Notes under the pieces: generated by a model | The model's input: the letters and a program-made list of their open reading frames with translations, nothing else | Told to the model about the DNA's origin: nothing | Database searches by the model: none | IMG/VR virus record: IMGVR_UViG_3300021141_000022 | Location: 1-39,527 of that record | Reading direction: 5' to 3' (one strand) | Source: a virus | Length of the DNA: 39,527 bases | Translations under genes and position numbers: made by a program | Shown: positions 1 through 8,264 of the stretch, piece after piece | Position numbering within the stretch: the first letter of the stretch is position 1 | Layout: every line of letters begins with the position of its first letter

Positions 1-1516
1 ATGGAGCTCCAGCGGCTGTTCTAGCTGATACCATGTATTCCGCTGCGGTTACTGTTACTGCAGTTGGATTGACACTTGATGCAATTGCCCAACGTGATGT
101 ACCTGTTACATTATTTTCCCAGTAGAATGCTTCACCATCTCCTGCTGCATCTTGAACAATGATACCCGCATCAACTACTGCGCCTGATCCAGATGCTAGT
201 AGTAGGAATTGATCAGTAATCGATACGTTAGTTGAGTTGATATACGTTGCTGATCCAGTGATTATTCCAGTTACAGTCAAGTTACCACCTACGGTTACGT
301 TTCCTGATGTAGAGATTGCTGCTGCGTTTAGTGTTCCAGTGAACGTTGGAGATGCTGAGAATACTAAGCCTCCAGTTCCTGTCTCATCTGTTACCGCTGC
401 TGCTAAGTTAGCTGATGATGGAGTAGCCAAGAATGTTGCAACTCCAGTTCCTAATCCAGAAACGTCTGTTGAGATGGCAACTGCATTCGCTTGAATTGTT
501 GCTACACCTGCTCCGTTTATTAACACATCACCTGATACTTGTCCAAAGATTGAACCAGAGATAGCTGGGATTAACGTTGTAGTGTTAACTGCTACGTCGT
601 TAGTGTTAACAGTAATGTGAGAACCTGCTCCAATTGCAGCAGTTCTAGCTGTACTACCATTGTATGCTGTTGTAGAAACGTGACCAGCTCCAAATGTTAA
701 ATTTTCTAAGTTGTTACCAAGAGTAACACCAGATATTGTACTAGATGCTAATTTAGAAACTGCAATTGCTGCTCCTGATGCGATGTCTGCATTTACGATT
801 ACTCCTGATCCAATCGCTGCAACACCTGCTGCGGTGATTGTGATATCTCCAGAAACACCTCCATACAATGACCCACTAATAGCTGGTGCTAATGTTGTTG
901 TGTTAACCGCGACATCATTTGCGTTTACTGTGATGTGAGTACCTGCACCTACTGCAAGTGTGTGAGCTATACCTTCTCCTGATGTAGCTCCACCTGTCAA
1001 ACCTGCACCTGCATCGATCGTTGCTACATAATCTCCAGTTGTGTCAGTTCCTAATGCTACTGAGTTAGCTCCGATTGTTGCAACACCAGCAGCTGTGATT
1101 GTAATATCACCAGATACGCCTCCATATACTGAAGCTGATATCTGTCCTACTGTTACATACTTGTTTGTACCATCATTAGCAAATAACTGACTTGCTGCTG
1201 TGATAGGCGTTAACTGTGTTGCTGGGAATACTGCTGTTGCAGTTACTCCAGTTAAGCCAGCACCGTTACCACTAAATGATCCACTAAATGAACCAGATGC
1301 TGATAAGCCAGTGGCACCAGTTGTTGCTACAATGTTACCAGTACCATTAACTGCTGTCGTAGTTACTGCACTCGTTCCATTTCCTGTTAAGAGTTGACCT
1401 GCGGTAAAGGTTGATGCCCCAGTACCCCCATTTGCAACCGATAGATCGGTCGTTAAACTAAGCGATGATAGTTCGGCTGCGGAGCCTGAGACTATGACCT
1501 TTTTCCATTCTGCCAT
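1..1516 (-). CDS. Repetitive tail-fibre-type structural protein (3' end cut by window)
   Basis: The reading frame is open from the ATG at 1516 (MAEWKKVIVSGSAAELSSLS) to the window edge, so only the N-terminal 505 residues are present. The protein is rich in Gly, Ser, Thr, Ala and Val and carries phage-fibre phrases such as SVANGGTGAST, TLNAAAISTSGNVTVGG and NLTVTGIITGSATYI. Two near-copies of a module containing AVNTTTL-PAISGS followed by VSGD and GVA-I are visible, plus a partial third. Such proteins form extended trimeric fibres or tail-associated decorations; a C-terminal intramolecular chaperone may lie beyond the edge. A TATTTATA box lies 29 nt upstream of the ATG. Its receptor is unknown. 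It could be a whisker or collar fibre rather than a tail fibre. Confidence 0.8.
   Translation of the reverse strand, partial: MAEWKKVIVSGSAAELSSLSLTTDLSVANGGTGASTFTAGQLLTGNGTSAVTTTAVNGTGNIVATTGATGLSASGSFSGSFSGNGAGLTGVTATAVFPATQLTPITAASQLFANDGTNKYVTVGQISASVYGGVSGDITITAAGVATIGANSVALGTDTTGDYVATIDAGAGLTGGATSGEGIAHTLAVGAGTHITVNANDVAVNTTTLAPAISGSLYGGVSGDITITAAGVAAIGSGVIVNADIASGAAIAVSKLASSTISGVTLGNNLENLTFGAGHVSTTAYNGSTARTAAIGAGSHITVNTNDVAVNTTTLIPAISGSIFGQVSGDVLINGAGVATIQANAVAISTDVSGLGTGVATFLATPSSANLAAAVTDETGTGGLVFSASPTFTGTLNAAAISTSGNVTVGGNLTVTGIITGSATYINSTNVSITDQFLLLASGSGAVVDAGIIVQDAAGDGEAFYWENNVTGTSRWAIASSVNPTAVTVTAAEYMVSARTAAGAP
496..640 (-). repeat. Coding repeat module B of the fibre protein
   Basis: This stretch encodes a module with HITVNTNDVAVNTTTL and SGSIFGQVSGD. 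It is a diverged copy of the module at 813-958, with the same residue order and spacing, consistent with duplication of a beta-rich fibre segment. Boundaries are approximate. Confidence 0.6.
813..958 (-). repeat. Coding repeat module A of the fibre protein
   Basis: This stretch encodes a module with HITVNANDVAVNTTTL and SGSLYGGVSGD, matching the module at 496-640. A third partial copy (ASVYGGVSGDITITAAGVAT) lies around 1076-1140. Boundaries are approximate. Confidence 0.6.
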
Positions 1517-1545
1517 GTGTAATTTTTGTTAGGTTGTTATTTGCA

Positions 1546-1553
1546 TATAAATA
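1546..1553 (-). promoter_or_regulatory. Putative late promoter box TATTTATA
   Basis: The coding strand reads ACATATTTATATG, 29 nt upstream of the ATG at 1516. It is one of twelve intergenic copies of the same 8-mer upstream of late genes. Confidence 0.65.
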
Positions 1554-1571
1554 TGTAGGTGATTGACAAAA

Positions 1572-1823
1572 TCAATCCAAACCTACAAAGAAATCCGTTG
1601 TTGTAAAAGTTATTCCACCATTTGGAGCTGTTCCATTTGGTGTTGCTGATTGTGTTGCTAATGTTAATACCCCACTCTGCGATACTTCAAAAATAACACT
1701 ACCACCAGCGTTTTTAATCAAAAAGAGGCTATTTGCTACACCAGCAATTTCAGCAGAACCTGTGATGTTTAGCGATCCAGTTAAGCCTAGGGATCCAATA
1801 ATTGATGGTGAGAATAGCTTCAT
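1572..1823 (-). CDS. Small fibre-like structural protein (83 aa)
   Basis: An 83-residue protein beginning MKLFSPSIIGSLGLTGSLNI, with repeated TGS turns and then a hydrophobic beta-rich segment (SLFLIKNAGGSVIFEVSQSG). The composition matches the N-terminal or linking segments of the neighbouring fibre proteins, so it is probably a short virion accessory or fibre-attachment subunit. No catalytic motif is seen. TATTTATA lies exactly 4 nt before the ATG, so the mRNA would be nearly leaderless. It sits between two larger fibre-type genes. The function is inferred only from composition and position. Confidence 0.7.
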   Translation of the reverse strand: MKLFSPSIIGSLGLTGSLNITGSAEIAGVANSLFLIKNAGGSVIFEVSQSGVLTLATQSATPNGTAPNGGITFTTTDFFVGLD

Positions 1824-1827
1824 TTAA

Positions 1828-1835
1828 TATAAATA
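1828..1835 (-). promoter_or_regulatory. Putative late promoter box TATTTATA, 4 nt before ATG
   Basis: The coding strand reads GCATATTTATATTAA directly followed by the ATG at 1823. If this is a -10 element, transcription would start at or within a few bases of the start codon. Confidence 0.7.
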
Positions 1836-1891
1836 TGCAACAGATTGTTTATGCAATCCCTTTTAGTGCAACCTATTTGTGTGTTATTCAT

Positions 1892-2875
1892 TTAATTATA
1901 AACCTGGACATACCCATAGTATGAACTTAAACTTCTATTTGTGCTTCCACTTACCACAAACTTTAAATCACCTGGGGTAATGTCAACGAAGCTTCCGGAT
2001 ATAGTCGTATTAGATAGTGGTGTTCTTTTTAGATCACCAGTTTGATCACACCACCCTATGGAGTAACAAGTGTATGCTGAGCCTGATGTAATAATCAATT
2101 CACCCAAAATCTCAAAGGGTTTATTGGTTGTAAAGCTCAAAACCTGTGTACCTATGTTAGATCCTGACAGTATGTGATCGCCTATTGATAAAAATCCTGC
2201 AAAATTAGTGTCATTACCTCCTCCGGATGCAAACTTACCTACAACTCTAAAGTGCACAACTTTCGCAGTGTAGTTTATTGAACTATCAAAAAAGGACTGA
2301 GGAAGTGCACGGGATCCCCATGTAGTACTACCTCCTAAGAAATCTACACTCACACCCGATCCTGCAGTATATGTAACAACGTTGTCCCTAGAGTATATAG
2401 TTCGAACTGAAGCACCTCCTAGATTATCAACATTACTGCCCGATGAGTTTGTGTGACCTCCTCCACCTCCTACTAACGGGGATCCGACCACTACTATAGC
2501 GGTGCCTGACATGGGTATTGGAAAGGTTATTGTTGTGGTGTTCGCGTCTGTGAGATCGACAGTTTGTGGTAACATCTGCTCCTCGTTAGCGTCATAGGTT
2601 TGAACGACAACGTATGCTGAGTTAAGATTATGTTGAACTGTCCAAGTGGATTGGTTGTTGAAAGATTGCGTGTAGCTACCACTAGAAAGGTTAGTAATGT
2701 ACATGCTACCCGTAATTCCTCCAGTAACCACTAAGCTACCGGTGATTACTGCAGATCCACTGAATGGAAATCCTGTTCCACTAGAGTTTAATGCATAGGA
2801 AGCTGTTAACGCATAACTTGCGCTTTCTGCACCTGCAACACTTCCTGATATCTGACTCCCTTTTATTACTGCCAT
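1892..2875 (-). CDS. Tail-fibre/adhesin-like structural protein (327 aa)
   Basis: The N-terminus carries SASYALTASYALN, a repeat style common in virion proteins of Bacteroidota phages, followed by SGSAVITGSLVVTGG turns. Residues about 75-130 contain STWTVQHNLN, VVVQTYD and a final TITFPIPMSGTAIVVV. This resembles a small beta-sandwich domain seen at many phage fibre ends (W-x-V-x-H-N-L ... VYD ... F ... G-x-A). A Gly-rich linker follows, and the C-terminal 170 residues are beta-rich and unrecognised. The ATG is one base after the stop of the gp15-like gene, so the two are probably co-translated. It is likely a virion surface or receptor-contact protein; which appendage it belongs to cannot be told. 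Confidence 0.75.
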   Translation of the reverse strand: MAVIKGSQISGSVAGAESASYALTASYALNSSGTGFPFSGSAVITGSLVVTGGITGSMYITNLSSGSYTQSFNNQSTWTVQHNLNSAYVVVQTYDANEEQMLPQTVDLTDANTTTITFPIPMSGTAIVVVGSPLVGGGGGHTNSSGSNVDNLGGASVRTIYSRDNVVTYTAGSGVSVDFLGGSTTWGSRALPQSFFDSSINYTAKVVHFRVVGKFASGGGNDTNFAGFLSIGDHILSGSNIGTQVLSFTTNKPFEILGELIITSGSAYTCYSIGWCDQTGDLKRTPLSNTTISGSFVDITPGDLKFVVSGSTNRSLSSYYGYVQVYN

Positions 2876-2876
2876 C

Positions 2877-4073
2877 TTATGCGAATTTTCCTATTGCGAC
2901 GATTTCGTCAGTTGTTGCTAATGTAAACCCTAATTGCGCAGTATTCACTATCAGCGTACAAACACCTGCTGAGTTATTAGTGAATGATGTAATTGCACTA
3001 GGCTCCATATAAGTTCCGTTAATAAAGAAGGTAAAATTACTAACACTAGTGCTTGGTAATCCACTTGGTGCTGCCAAGAAGTCTCCACTAAATACTACCG
3101 TATCTGGAATGGTAATTGTTGGGTTTTCTATAGCCTGGTTTGTATTTAGATACGTTAATGTCATATCGTCAATTGTTTGGGTTATTGCGTTTACTCTATA
3201 CTGAGGTGCTGTGTATGTTACGTTTGCTCCTGACTTACGATCAGCTTCCTCTGTACTAAAGATACCTGGGTTAGCATCTGCGTCTGCTTCAATGATAACC
3301 TGTCTTGCATCATGTACAAGTCCAGCTTGTTTTTTGCTAAGATTTTTAACTAACACATCTGGAATAATATATCCAAATAACGTTAAAGTGAAAGAAGTTC
3401 GAACTACACGATCTTGATCCTGCAGTAAGTCAGTAGTATTTGTATAACTATCCACCTTGGTTCTGAATCTGAATTTATCAGGTTCTCCCCAAAAAGAGCC
3501 CTCCGAATATAGTATAGATTCAACTATACCATTCATATGCTCTACGAAGTCAGTCCAAACGATCACCTCATAAGTCACGTTGACAAACTCCGGTATTACT
3601 GTTGTGACATACGACTTAACTGGTTTGCTGTTTGTTAATACGCTAAACTGATCGTACTTATTTTGCTGTCCGTACTTTAGCTCCTGTGTGTAATAAAGCT
3701 GTGGGAAGTTTGCGTCTACCTTTGATCCTAAAGTCTTATCCTTTTCTATAGCGCTACGTCTATATGAAATTAAAGGTGATTGAATCTTCCCTTGCATATC
3801 TCTAAAGTATCCATCAGCTTGGACATTCTTCCACTTTTCTGGAGCTCCAAACATTACTGGTACTTTTAGAGTTGTACCAAAGTCATCAATCTGCGGTTTA
3901 ATTACATTATCAAAATACCACTTAATCGTATGATCAATATCAAACAAACCAATTGATAACTCTTTCAAAGTATCACCATCTCGCCTTATGTCGTTATCAC
4001 GACCAAAACGCTTATCCGCCTTTCCAGTAGAAAGCTCATATTGAGATGTTGGTAAGTTCTTTTTTGTATACAT
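2877..4073 (-). CDS. 15: Tail terminator (T4 gp15-like) with C-terminal extension
   Basis: T4 gp15 caps the tail tube and sheath and joins them to the neck. Residues about 65-250 follow its pattern: KVPVMFGAPEKW near the start, then TYEVIVWTDFVEHMNGIVES, and later VRTSFTLTLFGYIIPD. These align by eye with T4 gp15 segments YELSIFTRYEDDMFQIVEQI and the block ending GWMYPP. At 398 residues it is longer than T4 gp15 (about 270). The extra C-terminal 130 residues include FFINGTYMEP and TDEIVAIGKFA and look like an added beta domain. The ATG overlaps the stop of the gp14-like gene (TAATG). I am confident of the family; the role of the extension is unknown. Confidence 0.8.
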   Translation of the reverse strand: MYTKKNLPTSQYELSTGKADKRFGRDNDIRRDGDTLKELSIGLFDIDHTIKWYFDNVIKPQIDDFGTTLKVPVMFGAPEKWKNVQADGYFRDMQGKIQSPLISYRRSAIEKDKTLGSKVDANFPQLYYTQELKYGQQNKYDQFSVLTNSKPVKSYVTTVIPEFVNVTYEVIVWTDFVEHMNGIVESILYSEGSFWGEPDKFRFRTKVDSYTNTTDLLQDQDRVVRTSFTLTLFGYIIPDVLVKNLSKKQAGLVHDARQVIIEADADANPGIFSTEEADRKSGANVTYTAPQYRVNAITQTIDDMTLTYLNTNQAIENPTITIPDTVVFSGDFLAAPSGLPSTSVSNFTFFINGTYMEPSAITSFTNNSAGVCTLIVNTAQLGFTLATTDEIVAIGKFA

Positions 4074-4582
4074 TATATTCTATCCTTTTCTATCTGTAAT
4101 CTTGTTACTCTTGCTAAGTGTGCAGTACACTCTATGCTTAGGCTTTTTCCAAACTCTGGACCAACACCTTTTGGATGTTGGTTATCTTTACCTGCAACAA
4201 ACTGTATTTCATTCGTGCCATCTACCTCGTAGTATCTTCCTCGATCTTCGATAATGTCCCCAACCTGCGGTACTAAGGCTAACTCTTCTAGTTTTAATCT
4301 TAAAAACCTAAAGATAAAAGCAGAAGTAACATCTATACCAAATTGGTCATCTTGTAGTGTTGCAACTCCTTGTGTTCGATCAATAAGGCACGATAATCTT
4401 ACTGGTCTGTAATATGTCTTTTGAGCAGAAGCTTCTCCGTATAGGTTGCCCACATCCTTGCTCTTTACTCCTGGTAGATATAGTTTATAGTAGTGTACCT
4501 CTTGCTGAATTACATTATCTAGCAACTCACCGTTCACTTTATGCATAAAGCTAATATCCCTACTACTCCCAAATAATGCCAT
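4073..4582 (-). CDS. 14: Neck protein (T4 gp14-like)
   Basis: A 169-residue protein between the gp13-like and gp15-like genes, in the same order as T4 13-14-15. It contains QQEVHYYKLYLPGVKSKDVG, then YYRPVRLSCLIDR, then VPQVGDIIEDRGRYYEVDG. The P-x-x-G-D-x-I ... G-R-Y-Y-E-V pattern is typical of neck/head-closure proteins that bind below the portal. T4 gp14 is about 256 residues, so this version is shorter. The start overlaps the stop of the gene upstream (TAATG), consistent with coupled translation. The call rests on gene order and motif pattern rather than long identity. Confidence 0.7.
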   Translation of the reverse strand: MALFGSSRDISFMHKVNGELLDNVIQQEVHYYKLYLPGVKSKDVGNLYGEASAQKTYYRPVRLSCLIDRTQGVATLQDDQFGIDVTSAFIFRFLRLKLEELALVPQVGDIIEDRGRYYEVDGTNEIQFVAGKDNQHPKGVGPEFGKSLSIECTAHLARVTRLQIEKDRI

Positions 4583-5757
4583 TACTTAACGTATATATAA
4601 AGTGGGACTTTTGACAACTGTGTCGAAAGCGCTGTTGCAATTGCTGTCTCTTGTTCCATCTGACCCTGTCTAGTCATCGACTGTAGTAGGGTTGTCAGTT
4701 CAGTTATTAGTGTAGTTTTATCTTCACGCCCTTGTGCAATCAAGTCAGCACCATTCAGTGTCATTTCTGATCCTGGAATTGGGACAGTAGAATACTTACC
4801 TCTAACTAGACCAAGCATCTCCTTTGAAGTTGCTAAAGCGTATTTGTAGATCCACTGCAAACCAATATCCTTTATGTTTGTGAATGAAATTCTACTATAA
4901 GGTACGTTACTTAAATCACTAATAGACCCCGTTGGTGCTTTTAGTGGATTATTTCTCTCTGAAGTTAAAATGTACTCAAACCAAACAATAGCTCCTTCTT
5001 CTGGAATAGGGAATAATCTTAATTTGTTGTTTCTTATTTCGAAGCTATAAGTTGACTTACGAATCATATCATTCATCTCAATAGCTTGCATACGCAATAA
5101 GTCAGCGTATAAAGGCATCACCATAAACGATACCGACGGTGAATAAGAACCCCATCCAAAGGAATCCAACATCTGCTGCGTTCCTGCTCCAGTACCTACA
5201 TATGGATCAAAGTACCTTGTGATTGCTGGAGTCACTTCATGGAATACTCTCTTTATCTCTATAGAGGCTCCTGACTCGCTTACGTTAGCCCACAACATAT
5301 CTAGATCATACTCACTTACGTTTTCGCTTGTTTCAATATAGCCTTTTTTATAATCCACATCACCACCCGAACCCACTTCTGTCCCGTACTGCTTAGCCAG
5401 GCTAATTGTTCTTCCTAAATTAGGAGTAACAACTCTTTGAGATAGATTGTTTGATGCAGGAGTACCTTGCAGAGTAAGCATGTAATCCTTAGCGTTGTTC
5501 ATGTTAACCTGAGTACTAAACTCAGTAACAGCTTCCTCTAGTGCGGCAAAAAGATTGATATCTTGAAGCTCTACTTCCATGATTGGATAACCAAGCTTGC
5601 GTGCACACCAGTCAGCAACCTTATCGGCTTCTATCTTGAATGTTGCATCGCTATCGTAGTAGCCGAATGGTGTAGGTCTTATGGTAGTTGATCCTCCGTA
5701 AAAAGAAGCGGATGCACTTGTAAAAGAACTAGAGCCTGGCCAAATTGGTATATTCAT
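4582..5757 (-). CDS. 13: Neck/connector protein (T4 gp13-like)
   Basis: The early segment KVADWCARKLGYPIMEVELQ followed by FAALEEAVTEFSTQ matches the N-terminal helical pattern of T4-type gp13 neck proteins, which join the portal to the tail. The rest is mixed alpha/beta with a Gln-rich C-terminal helix (QSMTRQGQMEQETAIATAL). I chose the ATG at 5757 (MNIPIWPGSS), giving 391 residues. The frame is open further up to a TTG at 5784, but those codons are made from the TATTTATA box at 5773-5780, so translating them would mean translating the promoter. The gene is followed directly by the gp14-like and gp15-like genes with overlapping stop/start codons. Confidence 0.72.
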   Translation of the reverse strand: MNIPIWPGSSSFTSASASFYGGSTTIRPTPFGYYDSDATFKIEADKVADWCARKLGYPIMEVELQDINLFAALEEAVTEFSTQVNMNNAKDYMLTLQGTPASNNLSQRVVTPNLGRTISLAKQYGTEVGSGGDVDYKKGYIETSENVSEYDLDMLWANVSESGASIEIKRVFHEVTPAITRYFDPYVGTGAGTQQMLDSFGWGSYSPSVSFMVMPLYADLLRMQAIEMNDMIRKSTYSFEIRNNKLRLFPIPEEGAIVWFEYILTSERNNPLKAPTGSISDLSNVPYSRISFTNIKDIGLQWIYKYALATSKEMLGLVRGKYSTVPIPGSEMTLNGADLIAQGREDKTTLITELTTLLQSMTRQGQMEQETAIATALSTQLSKVPLYIYVK

Positions 5758-5772
5758 GTATCTAGATTTTAC

Positions 5773-5780
5773 TATAAATA
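5773..5780 (-). promoter_or_regulatory. Putative late promoter box TATTTATA for the neck operon
   Basis: The coding strand reads TGATATTTATAG, 15 nt upstream of the chosen gp13 ATG. It lies just after the phoH terminator, so it would begin the neck/fibre transcript. Confidence 0.68.
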
Positions 5781-5803
5781 TCAACCAAAAAAGCTTTTCG
5801 TAA

Positions 5804-5830
5804 TAAAAAAAGGACCACTAGGGTCCTTTC
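5804..5830 (-). terminator. Rho-independent terminator after phoH
   Basis: On the coding strand AGGACC pairs with GGTCCT around a 5-nt CTAGT loop and is followed by a run of T (plus-strand A run 5805-5810). It lies 25 nt past the phoH stop. Confidence 0.85.
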
Positions 5831-5852
5831 TGTTATAATAAAATAAACACCA

Positions 5853-6545
5853 TCAATCTCTATAATCCGAGTATACTGAGAGTATGTTTTCTACGATTTC
5901 GTGTCTGTGATTAGTTTTTAGTGAAACTATCTTCACTCCTTGTACGTGTTCCTCAAGTCTTAAAAAGAAACTAATTCCTGAGTCTTTTTTATTCTTCAAG
6001 TCTATCTGAGCAAGATCACCACAAAAGATCATCTTTCCTCCCTTTCCTAAACGACCTAACATCATCTCTGTCTGAGTGTGTGTGATGTTCTGGCATTCAT
6101 CTACTAGCACCATTGCATTAGGAAAAGTTCTTCCTCGCATAAAGGCAAATGGAACAATCTCTATAACACCCTCTATGATCATCTTATCTACCGCCTCCTT
6201 ATTGTATAACATATAAAGGTTTGCGTAGATTGGAGCCAACCATGGATCCATCTTCTCCTTCATATCACCTGGAAGAAATCCTATCTCCTCCTTAGCTACC
6301 GTTGGTCTTGTTATGATAATCTTTTCGATCTCCCTCTTAAAGAACATATCAAGAGCTACCTGACATGCAACTAGGGTTTTACCAGAACCTGCCATTCCCT
6401 TTAAAAGGATCACCGGGTTATCGTAGATTATAGCTTTTGCTGCTTTCTGCTCTTCGTTAAGTTCGATTTTGAACTTTACTGGGTTCTTAGGTTTTCTCTT
6501 ATCGAGATTGCTAACCTTCTTCTGCGGATTCTGTTGAACTTCCAT
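5853..6545 (-). CDS. phoH: PhoH-like P-loop ATPase
   Basis: PhoH proteins are cytoplasmic P-loop NTPases, often fused or linked to RNA processing in bacteria and common in marine and freshwater phages, where their role is unsettled. Walker A GMAGSGKT is at residues 50-57. Also present are ITRPTV, Walker B MVLVDECQN (about 145-153) and the downstream FCGDLAQID segment, all in the usual PhoH order. The 230-residue length is normal for phage PhoH. The gene stands alone: the gp23 terminator and its own TATTTATA box lie upstream, and another terminator lies downstream. It is therefore a separate unit between capsid and neck genes. Confidence 0.92.
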   Translation of the reverse strand: MEVQQNPQKKVSNLDKRKPKNPVKFKIELNEEQKAAKAIIYDNPVILLKGMAGSGKTLVACQVALDMFFKREIEKIIITRPTVAKEEIGFLPGDMKEKMDPWLAPIYANLYMLYNKEAVDKMIIEGVIEIVPFAFMRGRTFPNAMVLVDECQNITHTQTEMMLGRLGKGGKMIFCGDLAQIDLKNKKDSGISFFLRLEEHVQGVKIVSLKTNHRHEIVENILSVYSDYRD

Positions 6546-6566
6546 AAACTAATAACTTTTCTTTTA

Positions 6567-6574
6567 TATAAATA
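6567..6574 (-). promoter_or_regulatory. Putative late promoter box TATTTATA for phoH
   Basis: The coding strand reads AACTATTTATATAAAAG, 21 nt upstream of the phoH ATG. It lies just past the gp23 terminator. Confidence 0.68.
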
Positions 6575-6584
6575 GTTTGGAAAA

Positions 6585-6612
6585 CAAAAAACCCCTCACT
6601 AGGAGGGGTTTC
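6585..6612 (-). terminator. Rho-independent terminator after major capsid gene
   Basis: On the coding strand AACCCCTC pairs with GAGGGGTT around a CTAGT loop, followed by T-rich sequence. The loop is the same as in the terminator at 5804-5830. Confidence 0.88.
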
Positions 6613-6630
6613 TCTTATCGATTGTTAAAA

Positions 6631-8241
6631 TCAATATGCATTCAAGTCAGCTACATATACTTTACCGTAGAACTCTGGACGAGTAACAACTTTCGCATAG
6701 CGAGTCATTACACCACGTCTTGGGATAAAGTTTTTCGGATCGTATACAAGTGGCGTCAACATTAATGGAATGTAAGGTGCGTAAACAGCTCCTGTTTCCA
6801 AGAATTGATTACCTCTAAAGCCCATTAATACTGTATTCTCTTGCATGTAAGGGTTTTTGTACACTTGGTAACGGCTAGTCATAGCACCTACTTTTTGTAC
6901 ACCCATTGCGTATTTAGATTTTGTTCCATCTCCGTCTGCTGCATATCCTGGGATTGACTCTAGGATTGTAGAAACGTCTGGAGAACATACTAGGAAGTTT
7001 GCACCACCACGTAATGTTTTCGCGTGAATTTGGTTAGACACTTTTTGTAGTTTAGTACCTAAAGTAGCAAACCAAGTACCTTGGATGTATGCAGTACCTG
7101 TGTATTGTCCAGTAGCGAATGTAGAACCATTCCACTCTTGACCAACTTTTGCAGACCAGTATTCTGTTGTCGCAGCAGCTGAGATCAACATATCCATAAT
7201 CTCTAAGTCGATTTCCATAGAAACGTACTCAGACAACATAGCTGTCAATTCACCTTCAGCATCAACTGAGTGGTATGCGTTAAGATCTTGAGCGAACTCA
7301 GGAGTCCAGCTTGCTTTCAACTTACGAGTCTTAGCAGTTACTGGAATTGAACGCATTTGCAATTCAATTTCTGGGATGTTCAAGTCTGTGTCTAATGAAC
7401 GGTTGTTAGCGTCTACTCCAGTTGATTCGAAGTCGTTACGGTTATCGTTAGTAGGTTGTACTGAGTAGATAACTTTAGCTACTGCTGTAGCTGTACCGAT
7501 TCCTGATGTTGCAAGAGATCCAGTTACAACGAATACTACGTTATTTCCAGCGATACGAGTAAATGCTGGCAAGTATTGACCTTCGCTCAAGTTAGTTGAA
7601 CCAGAAACTGGTACAAATGAACGCACGCCGTACTCATCAAAACGAGTCAATGTAGACGTTGAGATAGACCAAGTTTTAAACTCACCCACAGATCCTGTGT
7701 AGTTGTCATCAAAGTTGACATCAGTTGCTTGAACTGAACCAGTTACTACAGCTAATAGACCAGATGTTGCATTGTTTACAGAGTATCCAAAACGACCTGC
7801 TCCGTAAAGACCGTCAGTTGGGTTACCAGCTGCATTTGTGATACCTTGAAGAGTACCAGTTTGGTTTTTTCCGTCTGGAGCAAATCCAAATGGTTTTTTG
7901 TTGTTACCATACTTAAAGTCTAAGTAAAATACTAGACCTGAAGGCAAGTTCATCGGCTGTACAGAAACGAATTCTTTAGCAGCGATCTCAGCGAATACAC
8001 GACGTACTAACGGAAGAGCTACACCAGTCCATTGCTCAAATCCTGATCCACCTACACCTGCAGTTGTACCAGAACCTTCTTTTACTAATTGTTTTGCTTG
8101 GTTTTCCAAAAGGACAGCCACAGTTGACTTCTCATTTTTAGATCCCAAACCTTCAAGTAATCCCGTACGAGACCACTTTGAAATCAAAGGCTTTGTTGCT
8201 TCGCCTCTGTTTTCTTGATGCATGTTTTCAAACAAGTTCAT
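6631..8241 (-). CDS. 23: Major capsid protein (T4 gp23-like)
   Basis: The 536-residue product forms the hexamers of the head shell. Clear gp23 landmarks are LPLVRRVFAEIAAKEFVSVQ followed by PMNLPSGLVFYLDFKYG, then KLKASWTPEFAQDLNAYHSV, then GAVYAPYIPLMLTPLVYDPK leading to NFIPRRGVMTRYA. T4 gp23 has the same phrases. The first 55 residues should form the propeptide removed by the prohead protease. A candidate cut is after E55 (QLVKE, then GSG), although V rather than I/L sits two residues before E. The start is ATG with an A-rich leader (23-nt gap from gp22) and no Shine-Dalgarno. A strong terminator follows, as expected for the most abundant virion protein. Confidence 0.96.
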   Translation of the reverse strand: MNLFENMHQENRGEATKPLISKWSRTGLLEGLGSKNEKSTVAVLLENQAKQLVKEGSGTTAGVGGSGFEQWTGVALPLVRRVFAEIAAKEFVSVQPMNLPSGLVFYLDFKYGNNKKPFGFAPDGKNQTGTLQGITNAAGNPTDGLYGAGRFGYSVNNATSGLLAVVTGSVQATDVNFDDNYTGSVGEFKTWSISTSTLTRFDEYGVRSFVPVSGSTNLSEGQYLPAFTRIAGNNVVFVVTGSLATSGIGTATAVAKVIYSVQPTNDNRNDFESTGVDANNRSLDTDLNIPEIELQMRSIPVTAKTRKLKASWTPEFAQDLNAYHSVDAEGELTAMLSEYVSMEIDLEIMDMLISAAATTEYWSAKVGQEWNGSTFATGQYTGTAYIQGTWFATLGTKLQKVSNQIHAKTLRGGANFLVCSPDVSTILESIPGYAADGDGTKSKYAMGVQKVGAMTSRYQVYKNPYMQENTVLMGFRGNQFLETGAVYAPYIPLMLTPLVYDPKNFIPRRGVMTRYAKVVTRPEFYGKVYVADLNAY

Positions 8242-8264
8242 ATTCTTTGTTTTTTAAATTTTGA

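Noticed and set aside
237-1397. Open frames on the plus strand opposite the fibre gene
   Set aside because: They are antisense shadows of a low-complexity Ala/Thr/Val-rich minus-strand gene. They lack plausible starts and have compositions that mirror it.
1824-1891. Possible hairpin with TGCA repeats between the 327- and 83-residue genes
   Set aside because: Pairing is weak and there is no T-run, so it is not a terminator. The interval mainly holds the promoter box.
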